Below are positions 9,054-18,400 of a DNA stretch of 64,000 nt, one piece after another (positions within the stretch are counted from its first letter, which is position 1; each line of letters opens with the position of its first letter). The notes beneath the pieces are model-generated. The model saw only the letters and a program-made list of their open reading frames with translations. It did no database searches and was not told the DNA's origin. The stretch covers positions 1,116,001 through 1,180,000 of the forward strand of contig JAWWNJ010000029.1 in the NCBI GenBank assembly GCA_037176885.1, given 5' to 3'. Source of the stretch: Favolaschia claudopus. Its lineage: Eukaryota > Basidiomycota > Agaricomycetes > Agaricales > Mycenaceae. A program made the position numbers and the translations under genes.

Positions 9054-10985
9054 ACTCCTTGAACCTGCTCCGGTATTTAATGGAGACGGGCTTCGCTGGT
9101 GTTTGCTCTTCCCCGAACTCTTTCGTTTTCGAGGGGCGGAAATGTTGACTGGTTCAACTTTTCCCGGAAAGTCCTTCTTCTAGACTCTCCCAACTATAGC
9201 AACTTGTTTTGCTTCAACAACCAAGAGACAAATGGACCCCTCGCGGTGGGCTCCAGATGAAACGCTGCACTTGAATATATCGATATGAGATGCAAAGTGC
9301 GCAATGGACTAATCCACTACAAAACACACAAACAACTCAACCAACACACACAACACTCCAACACTTATATATGTCTCAACAAGATACACCAAGTGCTTCC
9401 TATTGAGTTCGTGGGGTCCAATCCGAAATCCAGATGTAGTTCAACTTTGTCTACTGGTCTGAACTGACGCAAAACAAGTTCTTTACTGACTATAGTTTAG
9501 AGGAAATCCCGTCCGCGGACTTTCCAATGAACAAGGTATATCGGTTTTTAGGATACAAGACTGGGAGGAACTCCGACAGTCAGGGCGAATTGAATATATT
9601 AGACACCAGCCAATTGCTAGAAATGCCTCGTACACACGCTTCTTACAGTGCCACTGCGACTGTAGACCTGAACTTCCAAGCTCTCAGGTACGTTTGACAC
9701 TCCTTTATATAGCACAAGCTCCAAGGCACTAATCGTATCCCGTCAGGTTACGTGCAGGCAAGTCTGAACACGATGCGTCCGCGGATAGATCGTCTACTCT
9801 CTTCAACTTGGGGAGATACTAGTTCACTCTTAAGCACACTTTCACTTCAACTGATTCTGAGTAGTCCGCGGGTTAAGTGGACCAGTCAAACACAACGCTG
9901 GTAAATGGGGGCGAGCAATGCTCAAACGGGCCAAGTCCTTGGAAGGTTACTGGGTTGGCTATGCCACGACAAAACTCCACAGTCCAAAGTTTCCGCGGGT
10001 GAACGCTTCTAGAAACTTAAGTCTTAATTCACACTTGTCTGAACTTCAACAATTCGTTCCTAATGAAGACAAAAACTAGCAAGCAGATAACTCCAATTTA
10101 AATGCCTCTACGTCCCTGCCTGAGTACACCAACGCCGTCAATGACCTGCGCGCGATGAACTAGACAAACGACGAGAAATACATGGTCTTTTATACTAATG
10201 CCAAGAAAATACATGATGTAAACAAATCTGAGTCAAGATACAGAAACAATTGAGTTGGGATTGGGTATACGTAGGTCTAGCAGCCGTCTGCCGCTCTGAA
10301 TCGTCACGATCCGTCCATGAAAAGTCATCTATTCTGACCATCTCACGGTTGAATCACTATCTTGGTCATCCGCGGATGTGTATCACTGTTCCGCTCCGAC
10401 GTGTCTCCCCGGCATCCATGTAGATCCTCTAAATCATATGGTTGCTCCACTCCGTCTAGACCTTTCTAGATCTCTAGTTCTGTTTCCAGACCATCAGATC
10501 ACCGTCCAAGACATTCCTATGCTTCAGTGTCAAACTATCTCATCAGCGGCATACAGGAAAGTGCTTCCGTGATGTACATGCCGAGTCCGCGGAGTATTCT
10601 CCGTGACATGATGGATGTCCGCAATCACTGTTCCAGATCTGAGGCACCACCCTGCCGTTGATCCAACGTCCGGCACCCTTATGTTCAAGGTACATTGGTG
10701 CGGCAACTTGTCCGTAAGTCTTCGGCAGGTCCGCGGCGTCTATGTATCTCATAGACCTTTCGTTTGGATACTCCGCGGGCCTTCCTCCGACATTCCGTCT
10801 TGCTTTACTACAAGTCCAGACTGCACTTCAACTCAGTCTTCATCTGTTACTCTTGCAATACCCAAAACCTTGGGTTACTCCGTGTGCCGCGGGCCTCTAT
10901 GATTATCTCCAGTAACGTTACGACCAGCAGCTCGGAGCTCACTCTGATCCTCCTTCAAGTCACCATGAACAGGAGTACTGACTTC
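9054..10985. other. Non-coding region upstream of gag (5' leader or LTR candidate)
   Basis: I found no convincing ORF. The region carries at least nine CCGCGG sites and so belongs to the same domain as the retroelement. For a minus-strand element it would hold the 5' leader, primer-binding site and 5' LTR, but I found no direct repeat matching the region below 1837 and no TG...CA boundary I could defend. Short pyrimidine and CA-rich tracts occur near 9310-9370. Confidence 0.4.
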
Positions 10986-11450
10986 CTATTGATAGTCGAG
11001 TAAAGCCCTTAGTGCCATGCAGCTAATATGGGTATTTGTGCCACAAGTCACTACAAAAGCTAGATAAATACGCGCAAAATTGACCACGCGTATCATCGCG
11101 AAGAGTTGGGGCATGATGTCGCCGCCCATGCGCTTGTAGACAACCATTTTACTGTCTCCAACCGTGTTCTGGTGACCCAAAGTCAGTCGAGAATGGAAAA
11201 GATTACACCAGGACCATACCTCATCGCTGCTGTCTTTACCAAAGAGAACAAGGCGGTTTTCCTTCACCTCCATTCGCCCAATTAAGGCCCAGATGAGCGC
11301 AGCTTCGTCGGCTTTCCAGTTGATCTTTGGGAGGGGTGGCTCGGCATTTTTCTTGCCCTTCTTTGCTGCGGCTTTCTTTGGGACGCTCTTCGGTGCCTTT
11401 TTTGACTGTGTATGCTTCCGGGGGGACCGACGAGGACCCCTAGAGCCCAT
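10986..11450 (-). pseudogene. SANT/Myb-like transposon-companion gene remnant
   Basis: The frame begins with a very basic N-terminus (Lys/Arg/Ala-rich, residues 1-40), then a Trp-containing helical start 'INWKADEAALIWALI' typical of the small SANT/Myb-like proteins that accompany PIF/Harbinger-type transposases in fungi. A likely intron (gtatgg...cag, about 11221-11170) joins to a segment rich in Lys, Tyr and Met. The rest of the domain is missing or unreadable, so this looks truncated. The window has a fuller member of this family inside the Harbinger element (26818-28573). The assignment rests on the motif pattern, not on alignment. Confidence 0.4.
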
Positions 11451-11832
11451 AGTAATTGAGAGGTATAGTAATGAGTGTGTAATTTAGTTTGTTGCCAGTA
11501 GAATACGCGTCGAGAGGAAGAGAGAAATTTTTCGAGAGACTTCCCGAAAAGGCAGCGGTGACGGAGCGGTGACCAAACGTCACGCTGTGCCGTTTGCCGC
11601 CAGCGGCCGTGATTGACGTGTGATGCGGGCTCAGCCGCAGAAGCGCAAAAGCGTCAAAAGCGCCAAAAGCGCAAAAAGCGTAGTTCTACTTTGAATGCCC
11701 CTTATGTATCATCGTGATCTATGTAGTAATGTACACGCCTCGCGCTTCAGGCACCAAGTTGAAGAGGACTTCATAAAGTCGCGAGATCACCGAGGTGCGC
11801 CTTTCTTTCTTCCCGGCTTCACTTCCAGCCCA

Positions 11833-11875
11833 GGGACCGACGTTTTGATGACAAATCGACCTTGAAGGTGGGGTT
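11833..11875 (+). repeat. Left terminal inverted repeat of the 3.8 kb element
   Basis: This 43-bp TIR starts with GGGACC and matches the inverse complement of 15614-15656 at 40 of 43 positions. The preceding CCA (11830-11832) is the left target-site copy. Confidence 0.65.
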
Positions 11876-14800
11876 AATCGGGTCAGTTAAACTGAGCTTC
11901 AAGCTCCCGGCAACGGCGTCGAGCTTACGTCTTAAGCCTTACCTCCGAGGGCTTATGCCAATTTAGGACCGCGTCGATGTCTGTCGACGTTGGCGGCGGT
12001 GGGCGGGTTGTTTGGTCGTATTATGATCAGATCAGACCCTCCGTCGCTGCTCCCTCCTCGCTCCACTCTCGCTACCCTGTCTATCCCTTGCCTCTTCAGT
12101 GCTTGGGTGTATATTGGCTGTCTCGGGCTATCTATATGGCGCTTTCTTGGGTCTTTGGAAGGAGATAGCGGTGTTGGGAGTGGTAACATTTGGCCACCGA
12201 CGGTGCGCTTATCCACCTCCGCGTTGGATGACGGTGCATTCAATTGACCTAAATATTCTACAGCTAGCTTCTGTTTGTGCACCAAACCCACATGCGACGG
12301 CTTGGATCGCGATCATCACCCTAGCACCCGCTGCCGTCGATTTACCACCCCAGCGTACCTTGCGCTCCCTTCGCGCTCCCGCTCGCCCTACTCACCTGAA
12401 TCTATACTAGCACCCTCGGATACGTTGCCCCCTTCCGCTGCATGAATATAACGGCTCCAGCTCGCTTCTGTACCTCGTGCCGCTACTTCCACTCCCGCCG
12501 CCGTCGGTTCCCCGTACCCCGTCCAATCCTCGGCCCACAAAAGGCCGAACGCAGCACCATCACCTTTGGGAATGGCACACAGATACGCTGTGCCGTTCTC
12601 GCGACCTTTGCGTTGTTGGTTACCCTCGCACTCCCAGTTCCGATCCCCTCGCCCTCGATTTCGTCTATGACACCCTCCTCGCGTTCTACAAAGACACGGC
12701 AGCCTCAAACCCACCTTCCAGCATTTACAACCTTGCTCCTACGCTGTCTTTACGGCCTCCCCCCGCCTCCTCGAGTCGCACCGCCGTCGTTGCCCTCCGT
12801 CGCCGGCGCTTCAGAACCTGCCCCCTTGCACCGTCTAAGCACTGCCAAGTAACGCTGCTACCTTCACACACTCCCTACCCTTGCCTGCTGGTCCATTTGC
12901 GACCGTTGCGTGCCTCCCCACCTCGAAGCGCGAGTTTCGCCCCGCTGCCGTCAATTCTGCGCACTCCGTCTCCTTCTCCGCGCTGCAAACATACAAACCA
13001 GTTCCACCACCTTTCTATGTGCTGCCCCTCTACCCTCAGTGCCTTTGGCCGCCGCCGCGCGCTTCCTGGGCTCGCACTACGGATTCCACCCGCCCTCAGT
13101 GATTTCACTATCCCACTCCTTGCTCGCGACGACCATATTCATCATCAATCCCTTCCGGTTCACCATGCCCTCGACCCCCATGTTCTTGTCAACTCTGCGC
13201 ATTCTATTGGCATGGAACTGAGTCTGCGGCGCCGTGGTCGGCGCTATCGTTGTCCCCCGCGTGCTCCCTTCGCTTCCATCATTCCCCACCATCCTCTCTG
13301 CATGTTCCTCTTCGACACTATCATCATTGCTGTCGAAATTTGTGCTCAACGTCTTCGAATACGCCACCGCCGTCGTTAAATCCACCACCGTCGTCGCCGT
13401 GATTCATCGTCGACTACCTTCCCGTGTAGTATGATGAGCATATAAATTAATTTATTGTCGTTCTTGTGGCATATTGCATCGAAGGAAATTGAGTCGAGCT
13501 TTGTTCTACCATGGTAAAGTCGAGCTTCCGTCGTTTAGACCTTGTTTATCGTCACTTCAATTGCTTATTGCAAAGAAAGAAATAGGTTAACTGTTGTGCT
13601 AGATAGTAACTTTATGTTGCAAGGTCATCGCACGCAGTTGTGTAAGGTTTGCGGCAGATAACCATGTTTTAGGTGGTCTTCAGCGCAACTTAGTATTAAG
13701 CACCTAGTTTACATTAAGATCTAGAGTGAACTCCAGGGCATTTTGTGCACCCCGAGCTATAAAACGGGAATCATACCTATATTTTTGAATATAAAGTTTC
13801 GGGGATGTCGCTGGAACAAATTCCGATGATTTTGGCAGGATTTCCTTGAGAAAGGAGAGGACGGTAAGCAAAATGGGAGACGACGAGATTTATTCGTCTC
13901 ACCATTGGCTGGCTTTTAAAGCGGCATTTTACGTCTGTGGCTGTCGGCGCGACAATGCCGTGGGTGTTAGGGCGGCTTGAACGCGGCGGGACGTCGGGTC
14001 GGCCATGCCATGCCGTCACAACCCCGCCCTTCTTGGTCAACTCTCGGAGGCGCTCTCGACCCTCCTTCTGTTCACTCAAACTCATATTAGTTATACTGAC
14101 CACCATTGGCGTCCCCCGCGTCCGACCCGGTTGCCTTCACATCCACCACCGCCGTCGCCGACACTTCTGAACCGCTCTTTCTTCAAGTGTTGCACAATTC
14201 ACTACCTCAGGCTATTGAACACGGTCATCTGCTGTTTCACTCATGAAGGTAAGCTTTCGCGGTTAATTTCTCATAGGTAAGTGGCTTGTTTCTGCGCAAA
14301 AGTTCGACTTATTCAATCTCTGGTGTCTAATTACAACAGCATTCTCTGTCCATGCACATCAATCTCTTGTTTCTTCCAACTACAGCACCTGAGTAAAGTA
14401 TGTATCACCACAACATCCCAAAAACATCACTCAGCAAGGTAGTGCCAATGCATTCTGGCCTTACTCTCACCGCCGTCATGCTCAGTGATACAGACGCCGC
14501 CTCTTACCCTGCTCCCGTTATGTCCAACGGCATCACGACTCGTCACCACCCGATGCCGCCGTCATCACTTTCAACACCGCCATCACTTCCACCACCGCCG
14601 TCGTCGCTTCCACCACCGCCGTCGTCGTTTCCACCGCCATCGTCGTCGCTTCCACGCCGTCGTCGTCGCATCCACTGCCGCCGCCGCTTTCAACCCCATT
14701 GTTGGAACCCCATAATGCCCAGAACAGGATTGCTTCAAACCCTCGTCAACACTTGGAGCGCCGCTTCCATTAGTGACGACGGCGGTGGTGCTGATGATGG

Positions 14801-15613
14801 CAATGGGGAAGACTCAACGGGTACCAGGTGAACGAAAGATATCTGGCTTCAACGGAGTATAGCACAGGGACCGCTTGAGAAGAGGCCGGAGCTGAAGCTG
14901 CATGCTAGCAACGGCGGCGGGAATAGGTGGATGGACGAGGTGGAGAGTGTATTTATGAAGCAAGGATTTGATTGAGTTCACAGAGGTGAAATTGAAGGCC
15001 CTTCTGCGGGATGCCGAATGGTTTTCGCTATAATGTCAACGGAGGCGACGGCGACGGCGACGACGACGGCCGACGGCGCAAGATCACCTAGTGCACCATT
15101 TCAAGCATATTGTTGGGGCCTTCGAAGACCGATGAGATTGGAGGCTTTGGAAGGAGGCGGAAAGTTCGACGACGGCCGCCGTCGACGGCGGCGCAGAATG
15201 TCGCCGCATTATCGCGGTAACGAAGCAAAAGCGGTACTACATGCACTTGGAAGGATGGTGGGTGATTGCAAGGCCGTAGATGAGCGGATTTGAGAGGAAT
15301 CCAAGGAGGAATGTAAATTTGCCAGCACAGTGGAGGCGACGTCGGCGCTGTTGACAGACTGATCGCGCAGATCAATTGGACAAACAAGAATGGGCCGGAA
15401 ACGGCACGTACCGTCGCCCATCAAACTTTGGTTAAACACCGAACACCGACGCCATTGGATCGACCAACGACGATACCGACGTCGACGCCCACCCGCCACC
15501 AACCCGCCTTAACAACAGCGCTCCCAATTAGGCTAAATGCACTGAGGACGTAAATATTAGGTGATTCCGACGTCGGTGGCCTGAGCTTGAGGCAGGGTTT
15601 TAGGTACCCTCAG

Positions 15614-15656
15614 AACCCGACCTTCAAGGTCGATTTGTCAGCAAAACGTTGGTCCC
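15614..15656 (-). repeat. Right terminal inverted repeat of the 3.8 kb element
   Basis: This is the inverse copy of the left TIR, ending in GGTCCC at 15656, followed by CCA (15657-15659). The next gene starts only 35 bp further on, so the element lies inside the promoter or 5' leader of that gene. Confidence 0.65.
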
Positions 15657-15691
15657 CCAGGTGTTCACTTCCCCACCCACCAACGACTGTC

Positions 15692-16215
15692 ATGCCAAAT
15701 CCATCCTTCCTCCCGTCCATACTTTTCCTCATCCTCGGTCTACTTAGCTCGATCTGTGATGCCCAAGTGAGTTTCGAATTGCTCTTTCTTTCAAAGCAGA
15801 GAAAACAGGGCTAATACCTCAATGAATTTGATTCAAGTCCACGTCCAGCCCCTCCTCCTCCTCCTCCCCCGAAGCGTCGATATCCGGCGACAAACACAAA
15901 CTCACCCACACCGGCCGCATCGTCGTCGGCGTCACCGTCCCCGTCGGCGTCATCCTCATCGTGATCGCCAGCTACTTCTGCTGCTGCCACGCCGCGTGCC
16001 GAGCTGCGAACAAGAAACGCTCTAGATCTATGGCCGTGAACCAGAACCAGAATCGGAGTGGAGATGGAAGTGAATGGCAGGAAGGAGAGAGCGCCCAGGA
16101 TGTGCGTTCGTCGACGGATAAGAATAAACTGAAGACTTACGGTGGTGGTGGTGGTGGGGGGAGCGACGCACGGTCGATAACGACGGAGGCGCCTCCGCGA
16201 TACGAAGACGTTTGA
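15692..16215 (+). CDS. Single-pass membrane protein with signal peptide
   Basis: Exon 1 is 15692-15766 and exon 2 is 15838-16215, joined across a 71-nt gtgagt...aag intron; the product is about 150 residues. Residues 1-25 are a signal peptide (Leu/Ile-rich, ending CDAQ). A Ser-rich extracellular stub follows (about 26-40). One transmembrane helix (GRIVVGVTVPVGVILIVIAS) is followed by Cys residues (FCCC), a possible palmitoylation site, and a basic cytoplasmic tail (NKKRSRS). The tail has a poly-Gly run and ends 'APPRYEDV'. This layout (signal, Ser-rich stub, TM, basic-Pro tail) is common in basidiomycete plasma-membrane proteins of unknown role. The start is the first ATG after the transposon's right end. 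Confidence 0.6.
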
Positions 16216-17251
16216 TGAGAGGTTGGGTATGGACGACCAGTTGATTTTGCGACAATGGATACGAGTTGGACTTGTTGAGTACATCCGGGTTCTCGTCTTA
16301 TATAGTTGATTTGGACTCTGGACCACTGATCTAGTCTCCATGTACTTCACATGAATTTCGAAGAGTTATGAGGAAGAGCTCGAATCACCGCAAAGAGAAT
16401 TCAGGTCGCCGACCGATTTATGGGCAAAGCCAAGTGACTGGCTCTCTCGACTTCGAGTAACCCCTCGATTCCAAAATGTACCCGTCTCAGAAGTGTGCTA
16501 GAGACGCCGCCGCCAGGAGATTAAGAGCGCTTGATCATAAGGGACAATTCAGAAGAAGCTACGCACCGGGAAAGCTAATGAACGGTAGCTGCATTCTCTT
16601 ACTAGTACTTCCCCCAAATTTCCCTCCCAGACTCCCAGTTGTTGGTGCCCGCAATTTGGCTAGATCCGATATGCTTGACGTTTAAATTACTCTGGTATGC
16701 ATACAGTTTCGGTAGGAATCTCTAGCCGACGACTCGCAGCCCGCTGCTGGACTACTTGCGCTAATTCGGATATCAAATTTCTAGTTGTTCAGTTCAACCT
16801 CTCAAGAACCAGTCCTTCTCAACCTTCGTACAGAAAACTTATTACAAGGTATTGTTTAGACGGACCACCGGAAACGGAGACTCACCGCCATCCCCAATTG
16901 ACTCCATCCAATCCTAGATCGTAAACAATAAGTACGTGCCATAATGGAATTCAATATCACCTGCAAGGTACCCGCTGAATATCATACCAATTCGCTCACT
17001 TACTTACGACACTTGCAGGTCTTGGCGACCGAATCAATTCATCTTAACACAAGCGTTGGATCCTGCACCGTCGGGGACGCGGCGTACTTTCATCTTGAAA
17101 CATTCCGAAGAATGTACGTACGGTACGGTACGGGCTTAGATTCTTGTTTGCTGGCAATTATGGTCCTAAATGAACGCCGTTTCTCTTGGCGATGGTATAA
17201 GAATGCAGAAAGGAATGAAGGAAGGACAGGTTCTCCACCGACAGCGCGACA
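16216..17251. other. Intergenic region without recognised gene
   Basis: The short open frames here (for example 16476-16685, 16697-16924, 16944-17345) show no domain features, and the last overlaps the following gene in another frame. I see no RNA gene or repeat. Confidence 0.5.
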
Positions 17252-17798
17252 ATGGTCAAATTGCTCTCCCTCCCTTCTCTCGTTCTCGCTTCGTTTGCGA
17301 TCGGGGCCGTTCTTGCTAGTGAGTTTGCATACCATTCACCTTTGACTAGAGACTAATTGCGTTTTAATCATCAGCGCCTCTCGACGCCGCCGCGCGCGAT
17401 GACAAATGTGTCGTTTGCACCGAAGTCGTGCCTCAGTGCGACTGCGCTGAGGGACAGGAATGTATCATCGTCGAACAGTACGGCCAATTCCTCCATCTAC
17501 TTCTACTCGTCATTCCAGGCCGACTCATTTGCCTCTCGTAGAACCTGCGAAACCTGCGCGCACGCAATTTGCACTGTCAACCCCGCGCCCAAATTGACTC
17601 CCTCCGCCGCTGAAGAATGCGTCATCTGCACGCAGCAAATCCCGGTTTGCCACTGCGAGGAGGGGCAAGAGTGTCTTATCATCGGGCAGTAAGTATTTAA
17701 CTTGTTGTGCTATCACTTAGATGTGCTCACGAGCTCAATACGATGATAGAACCTGTACGACGTGTGCTCACGCCATTTGTGTCGTGCCGAGTTTGTAG
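17252..17798 (+). CDS. Secreted protein with two tandem Opy2-like cysteine domains
   Basis: There are four exons, 17252-17318, 17375-17477, 17542-17688 and 17750-17798, with 56-64 nt introns. The spliced product is about 120 residues. Residues 1-22 are a signal peptide (LVLASFAIGAVLA). Two repeats of about 40 residues follow, each with eight Cys in the order C-x2-C-x6-C-x-C-x5-C-x6-C-x2-C-x4-C (KCVVC...CDCAEGQEC...TCETCAHAIC, and ECVIC...CHCEEGQEC...TCTTCAHAIC). This spacing resembles the extracellular Cys-rich domain of Opy2, the membrane anchor of the yeast HOG pathway, but no transmembrane segment is present here. An intron lies at the same place in both repeats, indicating internal duplication together with gene structure. 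Role unknown; a secreted small cysteine-rich protein is the safe description. Confidence 0.7.
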
Positions 17799-18400
17799 TG
17801 GATATTAATTATAATTACCAACAGCAATGGTACTATAATGTCTCGATTTTTTGTTGCAAGATCTGGTGCAACTGCTGTTGAGATTACTGATCGTCAAGCC
17901 GGTCACTGGCTTGAAGTTCTATTCAGATTCGCCGTCCGCAATGTCCACTGAGATTGAACATGAACCGAGCCCGGCAATCACCACGGCAACCGTGACGTGT
18001 TACAATGTGACATTCCTTCCTAGTCCTCTCCCTTCATGAACACGACTAGCGAGCCTCTTTGCGGGCTGCAAACTCACTCAGAGTTGCTATAGAACTCTCA
18101 ACCTCTTCGGCTTGACACTATATCTCGCCTTTCAACGGTGGCTGTATGTGTTTTATCGCTCATTCAAGCTTGAGGATTTGGGCGACCAAACGACCGTCGA
18201 TAAGCCCCATTATTCTCCGCTGTATACGGCGTTTTTCCGAGGGAAGCTAGTGTGTCGCTCGTCGGAGGACCGATAAATGATGCCGAGCACCTTCGGCACG
18301 GTCGTCGGCACATTCCGGGCACACCCAGGCTCCTCCGTTTCTTCGTCTCCGCCACGTCAACACGAAGAAGAAGAAAAAAAGTGGTCGCGAATTGAGTGCG
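17799..18400. other. Intergenic region containing the left copy of a diverged direct repeat
   Basis: No gene is recognised. The sequence 17992-18150 is related to 21696-21854 (see repeats). A poly-A/GAA tract (18364-18380) precedes the next gene; an upstream coding exon of that gene cannot be excluded here. Confidence 0.45.
17992..18150 (+). repeat. Diverged direct repeat, left copy
   Basis: This roughly 160 bp is related to 21696-21854 at an estimated two-thirds identity or slightly more: shared GTGAC-CGTTAC, GTGACATTCC, GTCCTCTCCCT-CATG, TAGAACTC, CTTG-CACTAT-TC and GGTGGCT blocks in the same order. The two copies bracket the USP-like gene and its downstream neighbour. Confidence 0.55.

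Larger units (their letters stand above)
533..10890. repeat. Dispersed CCGCGG palindrome array over the retroelement
   Basis: By eye I count about 33 CCGCGG sites between about 532 and 10,890, roughly one per 310 bp; about 2.5 are expected in random DNA of this length at 50% GC. I see about six in the other 53 kb. Most are preceded by T (27 of 33), giving TCCGCGG, and several are the full 8-mer palindrome TCCGCGGA. They occur in gag, protease, pol, the introns and spacers to the left, and the non-coding 9.1-10.9 kb region. In coding sequence they fall in all frames (Pro-Arg at 1859, Ala-Glu at 3558 and 4231, Arg-Gly at 4427 and 5569), so the signal is in the DNA or RNA, not in the protein. 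Confidence 0.8.
11833..15656. mobile_element. 3.8 kb DNA transposon-like element with imperfect TIRs, no clear transposase
   Basis: GGGACCGACGTTTTGATGAC at 11833 reads inward and continues for 43 bp. The same 43 bp, with three mismatches, is found in inverse orientation ending at 15656. Weaker similarity continues subterminally (CAAGCTC and GGCGGGTT motifs on both sides). The element is flanked by CCA on both sides (11830-11832 and 15657-15659), a 3-bp target duplication as in PIF/Harbinger-type elements. The interior is rich in GCC/GTC trinucleotide runs and pyrimidine tracts. The long open frames there (for example 12477-13379) are Pro/Arg/Ser low-complexity translations without domain features. 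It is best read as a non-autonomous or badly decayed element. Confidence 0.6.

Noticed and set aside
300..11000. Long terminal repeats of the gypsy element
   Set aside because: I compared the left (1-1837) and right (9054-11000) flanks by eye and found no direct repeat of useful length. A self-alignment is needed.
12477..13379. 300-residue open frame inside the 3.8 kb TIR element
   Set aside because: The translation is Pro/Arg/Ser/His low complexity from pyrimidine-rich DNA, with no domain pattern; other frames and the reverse strand are equally open.
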